Assembly (NCBI GenBank): GCA_964466035.1
Contig: CAYXLR010000001.1
Location: 197,155-261,154 of the forward strand
Direction: 5' to 3'
DNA length: 64,000 nucleotides
Source: JANQEA01 sp964466035
GTDB lineage: Bacteria > Bipolaricaulota > Bipolaricaulia > UBA7950 > UBA9294
In this document: in pieces, positions 24,252 through 32,620 of the stretch
Numbering within the stretch: position 1 is the stretch's first letter
Layout: every line of letters starts with the position of its first letter
Translations under genes and position numbers: made by a program
The notes under the pieces: generated by a model
Told to the model about the DNA's origin: nothing
Seen by the model: the letters and a program-made list of their open reading frames with translations, nothing else
Database searches by the model: none

Positions 24252-24626
24252 TCAGAGGAAAGTCCCAAGTGCGATGAGCACGGCGATGGTAGCGAAGACG
24301 AACGGAACGGCCTTGCCCATGGCGACGGTGGTCCGTCGATAGGCGATGAAGTCGGCGATCGCCATAACCCCGGCGAAGGCGGTGGCTGCGATCCCGACGA
24401 CGGTTGCGGCACGGCCGACGTAGATCCCGAGCAGGATCATCGCCATCGGCAGGCCGCCGAGGAAAAGAAGCATGAACCCGACGCCGTGCCACATGGCGCG
24501 AACCATCCCGGCTTCGTTGGCCGGCGTATCCTTGAAGCCCCTGAGAGCGGGCACCGTTGACGCGAAGTGGATAGTCCCCAGAAGAATGGCGGCCCCCGAG
24601 CCAACCAAGACGAGAACGTCGTTCAT
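24252..24626 (-). CDS. Small integral membrane protein (four helices)
   Basis: A 124-residue protein made of about four transmembrane helices: VLVLVGSGAAILLGTIHFAST, a conserved loop with ANEAGMVRAMWHGVGFMLLFL, GLPMAMILLGIYVGRA, then TAFAGVMAIADFIAY and VPFVFATIAVLIALGTFL. The pattern of a histidine after helix 1 and MWHG before helix 2 recalls small uncharacterised membrane families such as the LIC_13387-like proteins. The start is MNDVLVL (ATG 24626), preceded directly by GAGAGGG. Function unknown. Confidence 0.7.
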   Translation of the reverse strand: MNDVLVLVGSGAAILLGTIHFASTVPALRGFKDTPANEAGMVRAMWHGVGFMLLFLGGLPMAMILLGIYVGRAATVVGIAATAFAGVMAIADFIAYRRTTVAMGKAVPFVFATIAVLIALGTFL

Positions 24627-24790
24627 CCCTCTCACCCCCACGCCAGCGTAGGTCTCACCGGGAGCGACGTCAAATCGGAGGGAGGTGTACGGGAAGTCAC
24701 AACGGACGATACGACTCGCCTCACGCGACCCGCCGGCCTCCAATTCTCGCTCCGTGCGAGGCTCTGCTTGTGAAGGCCTTTACACGTAGG

Positions 24791-25306
24791 CTACTGATAC
24801 CCGATCCAGCTCGCGAAGCTGTTCACGCTGAGGGTGAACCGGAGCAAGAATCGCGTGATGGCCTCGTCCGTCACGCCGCCGCCCACGTCCAGGTCCGCTT
24901 CGACGATCGGGTCCCCGTCCTCGTCCAAGAACGCCCGGCTGAAGCGCTTTTCCTGGTTGTATCCGTTGACGGTCCAGATCGTGGGTGGACTGGACATGCC
25001 GAATCCCGACCGGGCCAGCAGGCTCTCGTAGTTGTCGGGATCGTCCTCATCGTCGTCGTAGACGTAGAGACTGAAGTTCAATCCCGACTCGGTGATGGAT
25101 ATGCGCCACATCGGGTCGCCTGTGCCGTCCGTGTCGCGTTCATAGGTCATCACGTCTCCCAGCGTGTCCAGGATATCCTCGATCTGCTGGGCCGCGAGGT
25201 CGTCGAACGTCCATCGCTGGCCGTCTGCGAGCGCCGAGCCGGATCCGGCGACGAGAAACACGAGCGCCAGAACCAGCGCGACGAGGTCGCGCTTGTGAAT
25301 GAACAT
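24791..25306 (-). CDS. Exported YbjN-domain protein
   Basis: A 171-residue protein with a signal peptide (MFIHKRDLVALVLALVFLVAGSGSALA, cleavage about residue 27). The mature part starts FDDLAAQQIEDILDTLG, and has the alternating sensor-like fold of YbjN proteins: IEDILDTLGDV, then WRISITESGLNFSLYVY, LLARSGFGMSSPPTIWTVNGYNQEKRFSRAFLDEDGDPIVEADLDV, ending in a C-terminal helix. YbjN-like proteins resemble type III secretion chaperones in shape, and their roles in bacteria are poorly known. An excellent GAAGGAGG precedes ATG 25306. Confidence 0.78.
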   Translation of the reverse strand: MFIHKRDLVALVLALVFLVAGSGSALADGQRWTFDDLAAQQIEDILDTLGDVMTYERDTDGTGDPMWRISITESGLNFSLYVYDDDEDDPDNYESLLARSGFGMSSPPTIWTVNGYNQEKRFSRAFLDEDGDPIVEADLDVGGGVTDEAITRFLLRFTLSVNSFASWIGYQ

Positions 25307-25523
25307 GGATGTGCCTCCTTCGACGGGAACACTGTACGAGCACCGCGGCTTTGCGTCAAACCTCAAAGTCATATGGGGACTCACGACTTCGCGTTCTCAC
25401 GGACGTCTTGGGAGGCGTGCAGACGACGAGGGGCGGAGGTGCCTTCGCACGCTCCCTGAAGACACGGCACCCTCTCGGCCGGGCTTTCGCGAACTCGTCG
25501 ATCGTGCTATCCTCCGACCCGGA

Positions 25524-26186
25524 ATGAGCCTCATCCTGGCGGTACGGGACGATCGGGACGTCGTCATGGCGAGCGACGGTCGCGTGCTCGGCGAGGACCT
25601 CGGCGTGATGTCGAACGATTCGCTGAAGACCCTGGCGCTCAACGCGACGGTGTGCCTCGGCCTGGCCGGCCCCACGGACGTGATGCGTCAGGTGCTTGGC
25701 TCGCTCGGGATCAAGTGCCGTGGCAGCCATCCGATCGACCTTCTCGGCGTGTGCCAGGAGGTGACCTGTCCGGTGGACGTCGACTATCGCGACGCGCGCG
25801 ACGAACTGACGAGCGTGCTGCGGTGGATGACGCGGCGCGTGTCGTCGCGTCCTACCTCGTCGTCGATCCCGGCCGTGATCCTCGCGGGACGATCGAACGA
25901 CCGCCCCGCCCTCTGCGAGTGGCGGGATCGGGCCCGCGCGATGGAGACGACGGGAACGGCGGGTTACTCCGATGCGATCGCGGGCAGCCTGCCGGAGGAA
26001 CGGACCCCCGAACGGGCGGAGTTCCTTCGGATGGTGCGTGGGGGGCGGTCGACCGACCGCGCCGAGGAGCGGCTGACGCGGGCGGTCCGGTACTGCGCGG
26101 GGTACTTCGGCGTAAAAGGCCCGGTGAGCCGGACCGTGTTCGTCCGGCGTCTGACCCGCGGCTTCCGGCTGGTCCGTGTCGAGTAG
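25524..26186 (+). CDS. Proteasome-subunit-like (Ntn-hydrolase fold) protein
   Basis: A 220-residue protein. Its first 60 residues, MSLILAVRDDRDVVMASDGRV and then LKTLALNATVCLGLAGPTDVMRQVLG, follow the opening strands of 20S proteasome and HslV subunits (strand, D-x-V-V-x-A-S-D-x-R, then a K and an A/G-x-A-G turn). In active subunits a Thr, Ser or Cys becomes the N-terminal nucleophile; here a Ser follows the initiator Met directly, so activity after Met removal is conceivable. The rest (about 100-220) is arginine-rich and unfamiliar. No partner subunit or unfoldase is in the window. The fold assignment is inferred by pattern only. Confidence 0.55.
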   Translation: MSLILAVRDDRDVVMASDGRVLGEDLGVMSNDSLKTLALNATVCLGLAGPTDVMRQVLGSLGIKCRGSHPIDLLGVCQEVTCPVDVDYRDARDELTSVLRWMTRRVSSRPTSSSIPAVILAGRSNDRPALCEWRDRARAMETTGTAGYSDAIAGSLPEERTPERAEFLRMVRGGRSTDRAEERLTRAVRYCAGYFGVKGPVSRTVFVRRLTRGFRLVRVE

Positions 26187-26300
26187 CCTCTCGCGGTCGT
26201 CCCTTGAACCGGGAGGGATCCGCTACTACCCTTCCTGGCGATCGAAGGCGTAGAACGCGGCCGGCGGGTCCGGCCGTCGCGGGGAAAAAGGAGATCGTCC

Positions 26301-26591
26301 ATGCCGATCCATCGGCACGAATGCGAGTCCTGCGGGAACCGGTACCGCGTCCTCGTGCTGCCGGGCGTCGACTCCGAGACCCCCACCTGTCCGGTCTGCG
26401 GCAGCACCGCCTCGCACCGACTGATGCCGCTCGTCGCCGTTCAGTTCAAGGGAAGCGGCTTCTACAAGACCGACCATGGAAGCAAGGGGCGCGCCCGCTC
26501 GGGCGGCGGAGAGACCGACACGGAAAGCGCCGAGACGCCCGGAAACTCCAAGGCTCCCCCCTCATCGCCCAAGACCTCTTCCGAAGTGTAG
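26301..26591 (+). CDS. FmdB-type zinc-ribbon protein
   Basis: A 96-residue protein. The first 42 residues carry the FmdB/CxxC-CxxC ribbon: MPIHRHECESCGNRYRVLV and then PTCPVCGSTASHRLMP, with two Cys pairs separated by about 20 residues. This is followed by VQFKGSGFYKTD, the conserved tail of the family, and a low-complexity Ser/Gly/Pro-rich end. FmdB-like proteins are thought to be regulators or small metal-binding adaptors, but none has a firm biochemical role. It starts at ATG 26301 after AAAAAGGAG. The reading frame stays open for 52 further codons after the TAG stop. Confidence 0.85.
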   Translation: MPIHRHECESCGNRYRVLVLPGVDSETPTCPVCGSTASHRLMPLVAVQFKGSGFYKTDHGSKGRARSGGGETDTESAETPGNSKAPPSSPKTSSEV

Positions 26592-26727
26592 CGTGCACGG
26601 GTCACCGGGAGCCCTCGGGAGTCAGCGGCTGACTTCGCATCGGTCTGGCGCAGGGCGAAGCTCGACTCGGGCGCCGCGGAGCTCCTTTGCGGCGACGACG
26701 CGCCCTTCCGCCTGATCGCCTACGGCT

Positions 26728-27063
26728 TCAGTGCTCTCCCGTCTGCATGAGGTACCACGCGTAGCCTGTCGGGACGACGATCAGGATGTTGACGATGCCC
26801 AGCGCGATGTTCGCCCCTCCGAGGAAGAGGCTGATGAAGCCGAGGACGACCCCGGCGACGGTCACGACGAGGCAGGTGAGCTTGGCCGTCTCGAGGTCGT
26901 TCGCGCGGAATCGGAGGATCCCTCCGAAGACGAGGCCGAGCCCGATGGCGATGCCGATCACGAATCCCCACACGTTCTGCATCGAGATGGCGACGATCGA
27001 CACGATCGCGATCCCCGCGAGCGTGACCACCATCAGCGACAGCGGATCGAACAGGCGTTTCAT
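26728..27063 (-). CDS. Small membrane protein (DUF4190-like architecture)
   Basis: A 111-residue protein with three to four hydrophobic helices: LSLMVVTLAGIAIVSIVAIS, VWGFVIGIAIGLGLVFGGIL, TCLVVTVAGVVLGFISLFLGG and IALGIVNILIVVPTGYAWYL. There is no signal peptide and no recognisable catalytic residue. A Shine-Dalgarno AGGAGG stands close to ATG 27063. Function unknown. Confidence 0.7.
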   Translation of the reverse strand: MKRLFDPLSLMVVTLAGIAIVSIVAISMQNVWGFVIGIAIGLGLVFGGILRFRANDLETAKLTCLVVTVAGVVLGFISLFLGGANIALGIVNILIVVPTGYAWYLMQTGEH

Positions 27064-27148
27064 GAATCCTCCTTTGCACGGTGCGCGTCCGAGGGCGCCG
27101 ACACAGTGTACCGTCCCCGGCGCGCGGGAGGAAGACGGGGCGCGGCCG

Positions 27149-27829
27149 CTAGGCCAAGCTGCGGATTCGAACCTCGATCTCCGGACGGTCCTTCAGCAGC
27201 TCGACGAGCCGCCCCGTGTCCGTGCTTCCGAAGTGATACGGGTAGAGGATCCGCGGCTTCATCGCGATCGCGACGTCGGCGACCATCTCCGGCGACATCG
27301 TGTACGGGAGGTTCATCGGCAGGAAGGCGACGTCGATGTCGGATTGCGCCTTCAGCTCCGGCGTGTTCTCCGTGTCCCCGGCGACGAGGACGCGCAGATC
27401 GTCGAATGTGACGACGTAGCCGTTACCGTTCCCCAACGGGTGGAACGGATCGCCGCTCTCGCGTTTGTGAACGAGGTTGTAGGCGGGGATCGCCTCGACG
27501 TGCAGGCCTTGGACCTCGGCGACGTCGCCGTTTCGCATGACCGTTCCGCCTTCGATCCGTCCCTCGCACAGCTCGGTGCAGACGACGTCGGTGGCGTCGG
27601 TTCGGATCTGCGCCAACGCCTCCGGATCGAGGTGATCGTGATGCTCGTGGGTGATCAGGACGACGTCCGCCTTCGGCAGCGTCGAGTAGTCGGCGACCCG
27701 GCCGAACGGATCGACGTAGATCCACTTCCCGCCGTAGGCGAACAGGAGCGATCCGTGGCCGAGGAACGTGATCTCCAGATCGCCGTTCGATGTCTCCAGA
27801 CTGTCGGTCTCGTACTCACGCAGTGGCAT
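27149..27829 (-). CDS. Metallo-beta-lactamase-fold hydrolase (UlaG-like)
   Basis: A 226-residue hydrolase. ITFLGHGSLLFAYGG is the usual first strand of UlaG-type enzymes. VVLITHEHHDHLDPEAL gives the H-x-H-x-D-H metal motif. GHGS near the start, DTENTPEL and the final His in YPYHFGSTDTGRLVELL complete the metal site. UlaG opens L-ascorbate-6-phosphate lactone, but the superfamily is broad and no ascorbate genes are nearby. GAGGGAGG upstream supports ATG 27829. It is divergent from the next metallo-beta-lactamase-fold gene. Confidence 0.85.
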   Translation of the reverse strand: MPLREYETDSLETSNGDLEITFLGHGSLLFAYGGKWIYVDPFGRVADYSTLPKADVVLITHEHHDHLDPEALAQIRTDATDVVCTELCEGRIEGGTVMRNGDVAEVQGLHVEAIPAYNLVHKRESGDPFHPLGNGNGYVVTFDDLRVLVAGDTENTPELKAQSDIDVAFLPMNLPYTMSPEMVADVAIAMKPRILYPYHFGSTDTGRLVELLKDRPEIEVRIRSLA

Positions 27830-27918
27830 GGGCTCGCCTCCCTCGTTCTGTCCGCACCGGTCATCCGGGTGCCGACCGCCGACTCACTCTATCAAGCTCC
27901 TTCGCGCGCCGCAACGGG

Positions 27919-27947
27919 TTGGTCGGTCTCCAGGCGCTCGATAGAAT
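27919..27947 (+). promoter_or_regulatory. Candidate sigma70 promoter for the second metallo-hydrolase gene
   Basis: TTGGTC (27919-27924), a 17-base spacer and TAGAAT (27942-27947). Initiation near 27954 would leave a 13-base leader containing GAGGTG before GTG 27967. Confidence 0.45.
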
Positions 27948-27966
27948 GGCCGACTGAGGTGATCGT

Positions 27967-28953
27967 GTGACTTCAAAGAGCGAATTCGGCGTCACGGCGA
28001 GCGCCACCGTCACGATCGTGGTGGACAACCTTGCAGGCATGCTCGCGCGATCGACCGAGGGCGTGAAGCGGTACGCGGGCGGAACGCTGATCGCGGAGCA
28101 CGGATTCTCGGCGCTGATCGAGCTTCCTTCCGAGGAGCGGCGGATCCTCTGGGACGCGGGCGCGACCTCCTCGGCGGTGCTCGAGAACTTGGGCAGGATG
28201 GAGATCGATCCAGGGTCGATCGGCGTCATCGCGCTGAGCCACGGGCACTGGGATCACGTGGCCGGGCTGTCGGAGATCCTCCGGGTTGTCTGCCGCCCGA
28301 CGGAGCCGAAGACGTTCCCGTCGAAGACGCCCGACGAGACGTTGATCGAGTACGCGAAGCCGGAAACGGTTCCGCTGGTCGTCCACCCGGCGGCGTTCCG
28401 CGAGCGATGGGCGTTCTACAAGGACGGCCGGCGCTACGGTCCGGTGAAGTCGACGAAGCGGGCGGAATGGACAGCGCTCGGCGCGTCGATCGTCGAGTCG
28501 GAGGGACCGCATCGGATCGTGGACGGATGTTGGACGACCGGCTACGTTCCGCGGGAGAGCTTCGAGACCGCCGGGCGATCCGAACTCCTCCGCTACCGCG
28601 AGGGGGACCGCTTCCTTCCGGACGACCTCGAGGAGGACCAGTCGATCGTCCTTCACGTCGAGGGGAAGGGGCTCGTCGTCATCGCCGGATGCGCGCATTC
28701 CGGGATCGTCAACACCGTGCGGCACGCGCAGGCGATCTCGGGCGTCGAAACGGTGTACGCGGTCCTCGGCGGCTTCCACCTCGGGCGCGCGGACGAGGCG
28801 GACATCGAACGGACCGTCGACGCGATCGCGGAGATGGAACCAGCGATGATCGTCCCGTCGCACTGCACCGGCTTCGACGCCATGCGGCGGTTCGCCGAGC
28901 GGCTGCCCGACGCGTTCGTCCTCGGGACGGTCGGAACGACGTACACGTTCTAG
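27967..28953 (+). CDS. Metallo-beta-lactamase-fold hydrolase (dihydropteroate-synthase-like, MJ0301 group)
   Basis: A 328-residue protein. VTIVVDNLAG at the start, ALIELPSEERRILWDAG, and VIALSHGHWDHVAGL with the metal motif H-x-H-x-D-H, then VIAGCAHSGIVNTVRHA and VPSHCTGFDAM supplying further metal ligands. This set is typical of the archaeal/bacterial group annotated as 7,8-dihydropterin-6-methyl-4-(beta-D-ribofuranosyl)aminobenzene 5'-phosphate synthase-like proteins. The actual reaction is not known for most members. The start is GTG 27967 with GAGGTG just upstream; a longer N-terminal loop distinguishes it from UlaG-like proteins. Confidence 0.82.
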   Translation: MTSKSEFGVTASATVTIVVDNLAGMLARSTEGVKRYAGGTLIAEHGFSALIELPSEERRILWDAGATSSAVLENLGRMEIDPGSIGVIALSHGHWDHVAGLSEILRVVCRPTEPKTFPSKTPDETLIEYAKPETVPLVVHPAAFRERWAFYKDGRRYGPVKSTKRAEWTALGASIVESEGPHRIVDGCWTTGYVPRESFETAGRSELLRYREGDRFLPDDLEEDQSIVLHVEGKGLVVIAGCAHSGIVNTVRHAQAISGVETVYAVLGGFHLGRADEADIERTVDAIAEMEPAMIVPSHCTGFDAMRRFAERLPDAFVLGTVGTTYTF

Positions 28954-28986
28954 TCCGGGCCGGCGGTCCGTTCTTCGAGAGGAAAG

Positions 28987-29118
28987 ATGGAAGCGATGGG
29001 GATTCGGCGCGGCGGGATCGCTCGGCCCGGCGAAGATCCGAGCGAGACGCTCGAGCGGGCGGATAAGTTTCTCTACCGAAGCAAGGAGGCGGGGCGAGAC
29101 CGCGTGACGTGCGGCTAG
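28987..29118 (+). pseudogene. GGDEF-domain C-terminal remnant (43 codons)
   Basis: A 43-codon frame with a start (ATG 28987) and AGAGGAAAG ahead of it. Its residues GIARPGEDPSETLERADKF and LYRSKEAGRDRV match the last helix of diguanylate cyclase GGDEF domains (typically G-x-A ... L-x-x-A-D-x-A-L-Y-x-A-K-x-x-G-R-N-x-V). The GGDEF signature and everything before it are missing, so it is a decayed fragment of a lost cyclase, even though an apparent ribosome binding site survives by chance or reuse. Too short for most gene finders. Confidence 0.6.
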
Positions 29119-29175
29119 CCGTCCTCCGGCGTGCCCGGCGCCCACGCCGCGGGGAGCGCCTCGGTCGGATTCCGG

Positions 29176-29601
29176 CTACGAGTTGCGCAGGAACTCGGTC
29201 GGCGTGAGGATCGGGACCCCGACGTTCGAGCGGCCGTCGAGGAGGTCGTCGTCCTGGGTGATCAGCGTCGCCCCGGCGGCGTAAGCGAGCGCGCCGAACA
29301 CCCGATCGGCCGGATCGTCGACCTGTCCGAACCAGTCCGGATTGACCCGGCCCCGATGGCGGTTCTCCTCGCGGAAGAGGTCGGCGAACGGCTCCCACGA
29401 GATCGGCGGGATCCGATCGAGGATTCTCCGTGTCTCGCGTCGCGTCGCCTCGTTCCAGATCAGCCGCAGCCGTCCCTCACGGGCGGCCTCGACGATCCGC
29501 GCGGCGTGGCTCCGCGGACGGAACGCCGCGGCGACGAAGACGTTCGTGTCGAGGACGACGCGGGGGACGTCCTCCCGCCCACCGGTTCCGACCGCGGTCA
29601 T
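29176..29601 (-). CDS. PIN-domain ribonuclease (solitary VapC-like)
   Basis: A 141-residue PIN protein. RVVLDTNVFVAAAFRPRSHAAR carries the first acidic residue (LDTNV), then an acidic helix region, DDPADRVFGALAYAAGATLITQDDDLL with the conserved D-x-x-D and the later acidic cluster TQDDDLL. Such proteins cleave RNA with Mg2+ and are often toxins. There is no antitoxin ORF upstream on the minus strand within 80 bases, so this may be an orphan or a housekeeping PIN enzyme. It is transcribed in the same direction as the GYD gene, 84 bases downstream of it. Confidence 0.85.
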   Translation of the reverse strand: MTAVGTGGREDVPRVVLDTNVFVAAAFRPRSHAARIVEAAREGRLRLIWNEATRRETRRILDRIPPISWEPFADLFREENRHRGRVNPDWFGQVDDPADRVFGALAYAAGATLITQDDDLLDGRSNVGVPILTPTEFLRNS

Positions 29602-29685
29602 GAGCGGAGCGTAGGGCGCATCGCGAAGCCGGGCAAGACCGGCGGCCGTTCGCTTCGTGTCGGCTCGTTCAAGCCGAGGCGCGGG

Positions 29686-29970
29686 CTACTTGAGGTTGGC
29701 GATGAAGTCGTCGATCGGGACGGCGGAGAGGGTCTGGATCTTCACGCTTCCGCGCGAGCCGAGCTCGACCGAGACGCGGGCGATCGCCGCGAGGTCGGGC
29801 GCCTCGACGACGGAGACGAAGTCGTAGGCCCCGAGGGTCGCGTACTGGTGGACGACGTGCGCCCCGAACGCCTCGATCTCCTGGTTGACCTCCTTGATCC
29901 GCTCCGGATGCTCCTTGATCGTCCCGGCGCCGGTGTCGGTCAGTCGACTGAGGAGGATGTAGGTCGGCAT
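29686..29970 (-). CDS. GYD-domain protein
   Basis: A 94-residue single-domain protein: MPTYILLSRLTDTGAGTIKEHPERI, then EIEAFGAHVVHQYATLGAYDFVSVVEAPD, with the Gly-Ala-Tyr-Asp motif that names the GYD family (usually G-x-Y-D), and a final IQTLSAVPIDDFIANL. GYD proteins are small alpha/beta ferredoxin-like domains of unknown function. AGGAGGT precedes ATG 29970. It is separated by 86 bases from the YggS gene and may share the same transcript. Confidence 0.88.
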   Translation of the reverse strand: MPTYILLSRLTDTGAGTIKEHPERIKEVNQEIEAFGAHVVHQYATLGAYDFVSVVEAPDLAAIARVSVELGSRGSVKIQTLSAVPIDDFIANLK

Positions 29971-30056
29971 GCGAGCCACCTCCTTCGCTTGAGGGGTCCT
30001 CCACCATAGCGAGCCGCTCGGCGGGCGACAACTGCGGTTCGGGTGCATGCCGGCGA

Positions 30057-30716
30057 CTACGAAGGACGCGGACCGAACAGGACGGTCCCGAGCCGGACCA
30101 GCGTCGCGCCCTCTTCGATCGCGATCCCGAAGGAATCGCTCATCCCCATCGAGAGGACCCGCATCCCGGCGTCCGGGATCCGGAGGCCGGCGATCTCGTC
30201 GAACAGGCGTTTCGTCTCCGCGAAGAACGGGCGGATCTCCTCCGGGTCGTCGACGAGGGGGCCCATCGTCATCAGCCCCTCGATCCGGATCGAGGGAAGC
30301 CCGGCGATCGTGCGGACCAGGTCGGCGGCCTCTTCCGGGAGGACCCCGGACTTCTGCGGCTCGCGGGCGGAGTTGACCTCGATCAGGATCGGCAGGACGC
30401 GACCGACCTTCGCCGCCTCCCGGTCGATCGCCTCGGCGAGGCGGACCGAGTCGACGGTCTCGATCGTATCGAACAGCCGAACGGCGGCCTTCGCCTTGTT
30501 CCGCTGAAGATGGCCGATCATATGCCACTCGGCCGCGTCGCGACCGAGCGCCTCGATCGCGCGCTGCGCCTCCTGGACGTAGTTCTGTCCGACGAGACGG
30601 ATCCCGCCTTCGATCGCGGCGCGGATCTCGTCGACGGATCGCGTCTTGGCGGCGGCGAGAACGGAGACGTGCGAAGGAATTCCCGCGAGAACCTTCCCCA
30701 CTCGATCGGCGATCAT
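30057..30716 (-). CDS. yggS: YggS/PROSC pyridoxal phosphate homeostasis protein
   Basis: A 219-residue PLP-binding TIM barrel. It has VSVLAAAKTRSVDEIRAAIE, whose Lys in AAAKTR holds PLP, then GIRLVGQNYVQEA, EWHMIGHLQRNKAKAAV (the H-x-I-G-x-L-Q-x-N-K signature), VNSAREPQKSG, GLMTMGPL and LSMGMSDSFGIAIEEGATLVRLGTVLFG. YggS buffers pyridoxal phosphate and affects amino acid pools; it has no known catalysis. ATG 30716 overlaps the ABC-F stop by 4 bases. Confidence 0.92.
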   Translation of the reverse strand: MIADRVGKVLAGIPSHVSVLAAAKTRSVDEIRAAIEGGIRLVGQNYVQEAQRAIEALGRDAAEWHMIGHLQRNKAKAAVRLFDTIETVDSVRLAEAIDREAAKVGRVLPILIEVNSAREPQKSGVLPEEAADLVRTIAGLPSIRIEGLMTMGPLVDDPEEIRPFFAETKRLFDEIAGLRIPDAGMRVLSMGMSDSFGIAIEEGATLVRLGTVLFGPRPS

Positions 30717-32620
30717 CCGGCGCCCTCCTTCCGGGCCGAGTCCTCCACGGCGGCGTGCCACGCATCGTACATCTTCGCCAGGGCGCGCTGAAGGTCCCGA
30801 TGCTCGCCGCCGAGCGCGGCGATCCGGCGCCCGTCCCCCGCGGTGCTCGCCTCGACGAGTTCGCTCTCGACCCGTTCGAAGCGCTCCTCGATCTCCTCGA
30901 TCTCCGACTCCAGCGCTCGGAGGGCCTCTTGGTCGATGCGCGCGCGGCCGGCCTCCGTCGTGCCCCGCTTTCGGCGGCTCGACGTCGCGGTCCGCCCCCG
31001 CGGCCGCGCGGCGTCCGCCCCGCCGTTCGTCGCCTCGAGCCTTCGGCGGCGGTGCTCGGCGTACCCGTAGGTGTGGGCGTTCATCCGGCCTTCGTCGATC
31101 AGCCAGACCTGCGTCGTGACCGCTTCGAGGAGGGCGCGATCGTGGGAGACGAGAAGGACGGTCCCCTCGTAGTCGAGGAGGGCCCGCTCGAGGATCTCCT
31201 GGCTGGCCAGGTCGAGGTGGTTCGTCGGCTCGTCGAGCAGCAGCAGGTTCCCCTCGATCAGCGCGAGGAGCGCGAGCGCGACCCGGCTTCGCTCCCCGCC
31301 GGAGAGGGCCTGGGTCTTCTTCATCACGTCGTCGCCGGAGAACAGGAACCGTCCGAGCAGCCCGCGCGCCTCGCTGATCGTCAGCGAGGCCCGGGAGAGG
31401 ATCGCTTCGAGGACGGTGTCCGTCCCGTGAAGGCCTTCCTGGGACTGGCTGTAGGCGGCGGGGCGCACGTTGTGCCCGAGCTCGATCGCGCCGGCGACCG
31501 GCGCGAGCTCCCGCGCGATCGTCCGCAGGAGCGTCGTCTTGCCGCAGCCGTTCGGCCCGATGATCGCGACCTTCTCCCCCCGCTGAAGGTCGAGATCGGG
31601 GCAGGCGAAGAGCGGTCGGTCGAAGCCGATCACCAGGTCCCGGAGCGAGAGGACCCGCTTCCCGCTCGGCCGGCCGACGGGGATGCGCAAGGAGATCCGC
31701 TTCGCCTCTCTCGGCTGCTCGATCCGCTCCCTCTCGATCCGCTCGAGCTTCCGCTCGCGGTCCCTGGCCTGGCGGTGCTTCTGCCCCGCCTTGTGGCGGC
31801 GGACGAAGTCCCTGTACCGATCGATCGTCTCTTCCTGCTTCTCGAACAGGTCGAGCTGTCTTTGCCGCTCCGCGTCGCGGAGCGGCCGCGAGGCCCCGTA
31901 GCCGACGCGGTACGTCGCGACCCGACCGAACGCGATCTCCCAGGTTCGGTTCGAGACCCGATCGAGAAGGTGGCGGTCGTGCGAGACGAGGATGAGGGCG
32001 CCGGAGAACCGGAGGAGCCGCTCCTCGAGCCAGTCGAGGGCGGCGAAATCGAGGTGGTTCGTCGGCTCGTCGAGAAGGAGAACGTCCGGCTCTTCGAGCA
32101 GGGTGCGCGCGAGGGCGGCGCGCGCCGCCTCGCCGCCCGAGAGGAGGCCGACCGGCTTGTCGTGCTCGGCCTCGCCGAATCCGACGCCGGCGAGCGCGGT
32201 GCGGACCTTCGCCTCGATCTCGTACCCGCCCCCGTCGGCGAACCGATGGAGGAGCTCGTCGTAGCGGTGGAGCGTCTCGTCGTCGGCTCCGTCCGCGATC
32301 GACGCTTCGAGCCGCCTGAGCTCCCGCTCGACGGCGCGGTCCTCGGCGAACGCCCGCTCGACCGCGTCCCGGACCGAGCCGTTTCCTTCCAGTCGCGCCG
32401 TCTGAGGCAGGTGGCCGATCCGGACCTCCCCAACGGATCGAACCCCGCCCTCGGTTGGCTCTTCGGCGCCGGCGATCATCCGGAGGAGGGTCGACTTCCC
32501 GACGCCGTTGTCGCCGATCAAGGCGATCCGGTCTCCGCGGGAGATCTGGGCGGAGAACGGGTCGAACAGGGCGTCCGCCCCGAAGGCCTTGCTCAGTCGA
32601 TCGATCTGCAACAGCGACAT
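30713..32620 (-). CDS. ABC-F subfamily ATPase (ribosome-associated)
   Basis: A 635-residue protein with two ABC ATPase domains and no membrane segment. First domain: Walker A GDNGVGKSTLL, signature LLSGGEAARAALAR and LLLDEPTNHLDFAALDWLE. Second: GPNGCGKTTLL, ALSGGERSRVALALL, LLLDEPTNHLDL. Between them lies the charged linker (about 235-305) that probes the peptidyl-transferase region in ABC-F factors. The C-terminal part (about 545-635) is a charged segment and coiled coil as in Uup. Members act on stalled ribosomes, in antibiotic resistance or in DNA and ribosome maintenance; this one cannot be placed exactly. Starts at MSLLQIDRLSKAFG. Confidence 0.9.
   Translation of the reverse strand: MSLLQIDRLSKAFGADALFDPFSAQISRGDRIALIGDNGVGKSTLLRMIAGAEEPTEGGVRSVGEVRIGHLPQTARLEGNGSVRDAVERAFAEDRAVERELRRLEASIADGADDETLHRYDELLHRFADGGGYEIEAKVRTALAGVGFGEAEHDKPVGLLSGGEAARAALARTLLEEPDVLLLDEPTNHLDFAALDWLEERLLRFSGALILVSHDRHLLDRVSNRTWEIAFGRVATYRVGYGASRPLRDAERQRQLDLFEKQEETIDRYRDFVRRHKAGQKHRQARDRERKLERIERERIEQPREAKRISLRIPVGRPSGKRVLSLRDLVIGFDRPLFACPDLDLQRGEKVAIIGPNGCGKTTLLRTIARELAPVAGAIELGHNVRPAAYSQSQEGLHGTDTVLEAILSRASLTISEARGLLGRFLFSGDDVMKKTQALSGGERSRVALALLALIEGNLLLLDEPTNHLDLASQEILERALLDYEGTVLLVSHDRALLEAVTTQVWLIDEGRMNAHTYGYAEHRRRRLEATNGGADAARPRGRTATSSRRKRGTTEAGRARIDQEALRALESEIEEIEERFERVESELVEASTAGDGRRIAALGGEHRDLQRALAKMYDAWHAAVEDSARKEGAG

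Noticed and set aside
24201..24560. Plus-strand 119-codon frame with a strong AGGAGG before ATG 24201
   Set aside because: It lies wholly antisense to a clear four-helix membrane protein and has biased charged composition (His, Asp, Glu), typical of shadow frames in GC-rich DNA.
28954..29175. tRNA or small RNA gene in the gap
   Set aside because: No cloverleaf or conserved T-loop sequence was found; the gap instead contains the GGDEF remnant.
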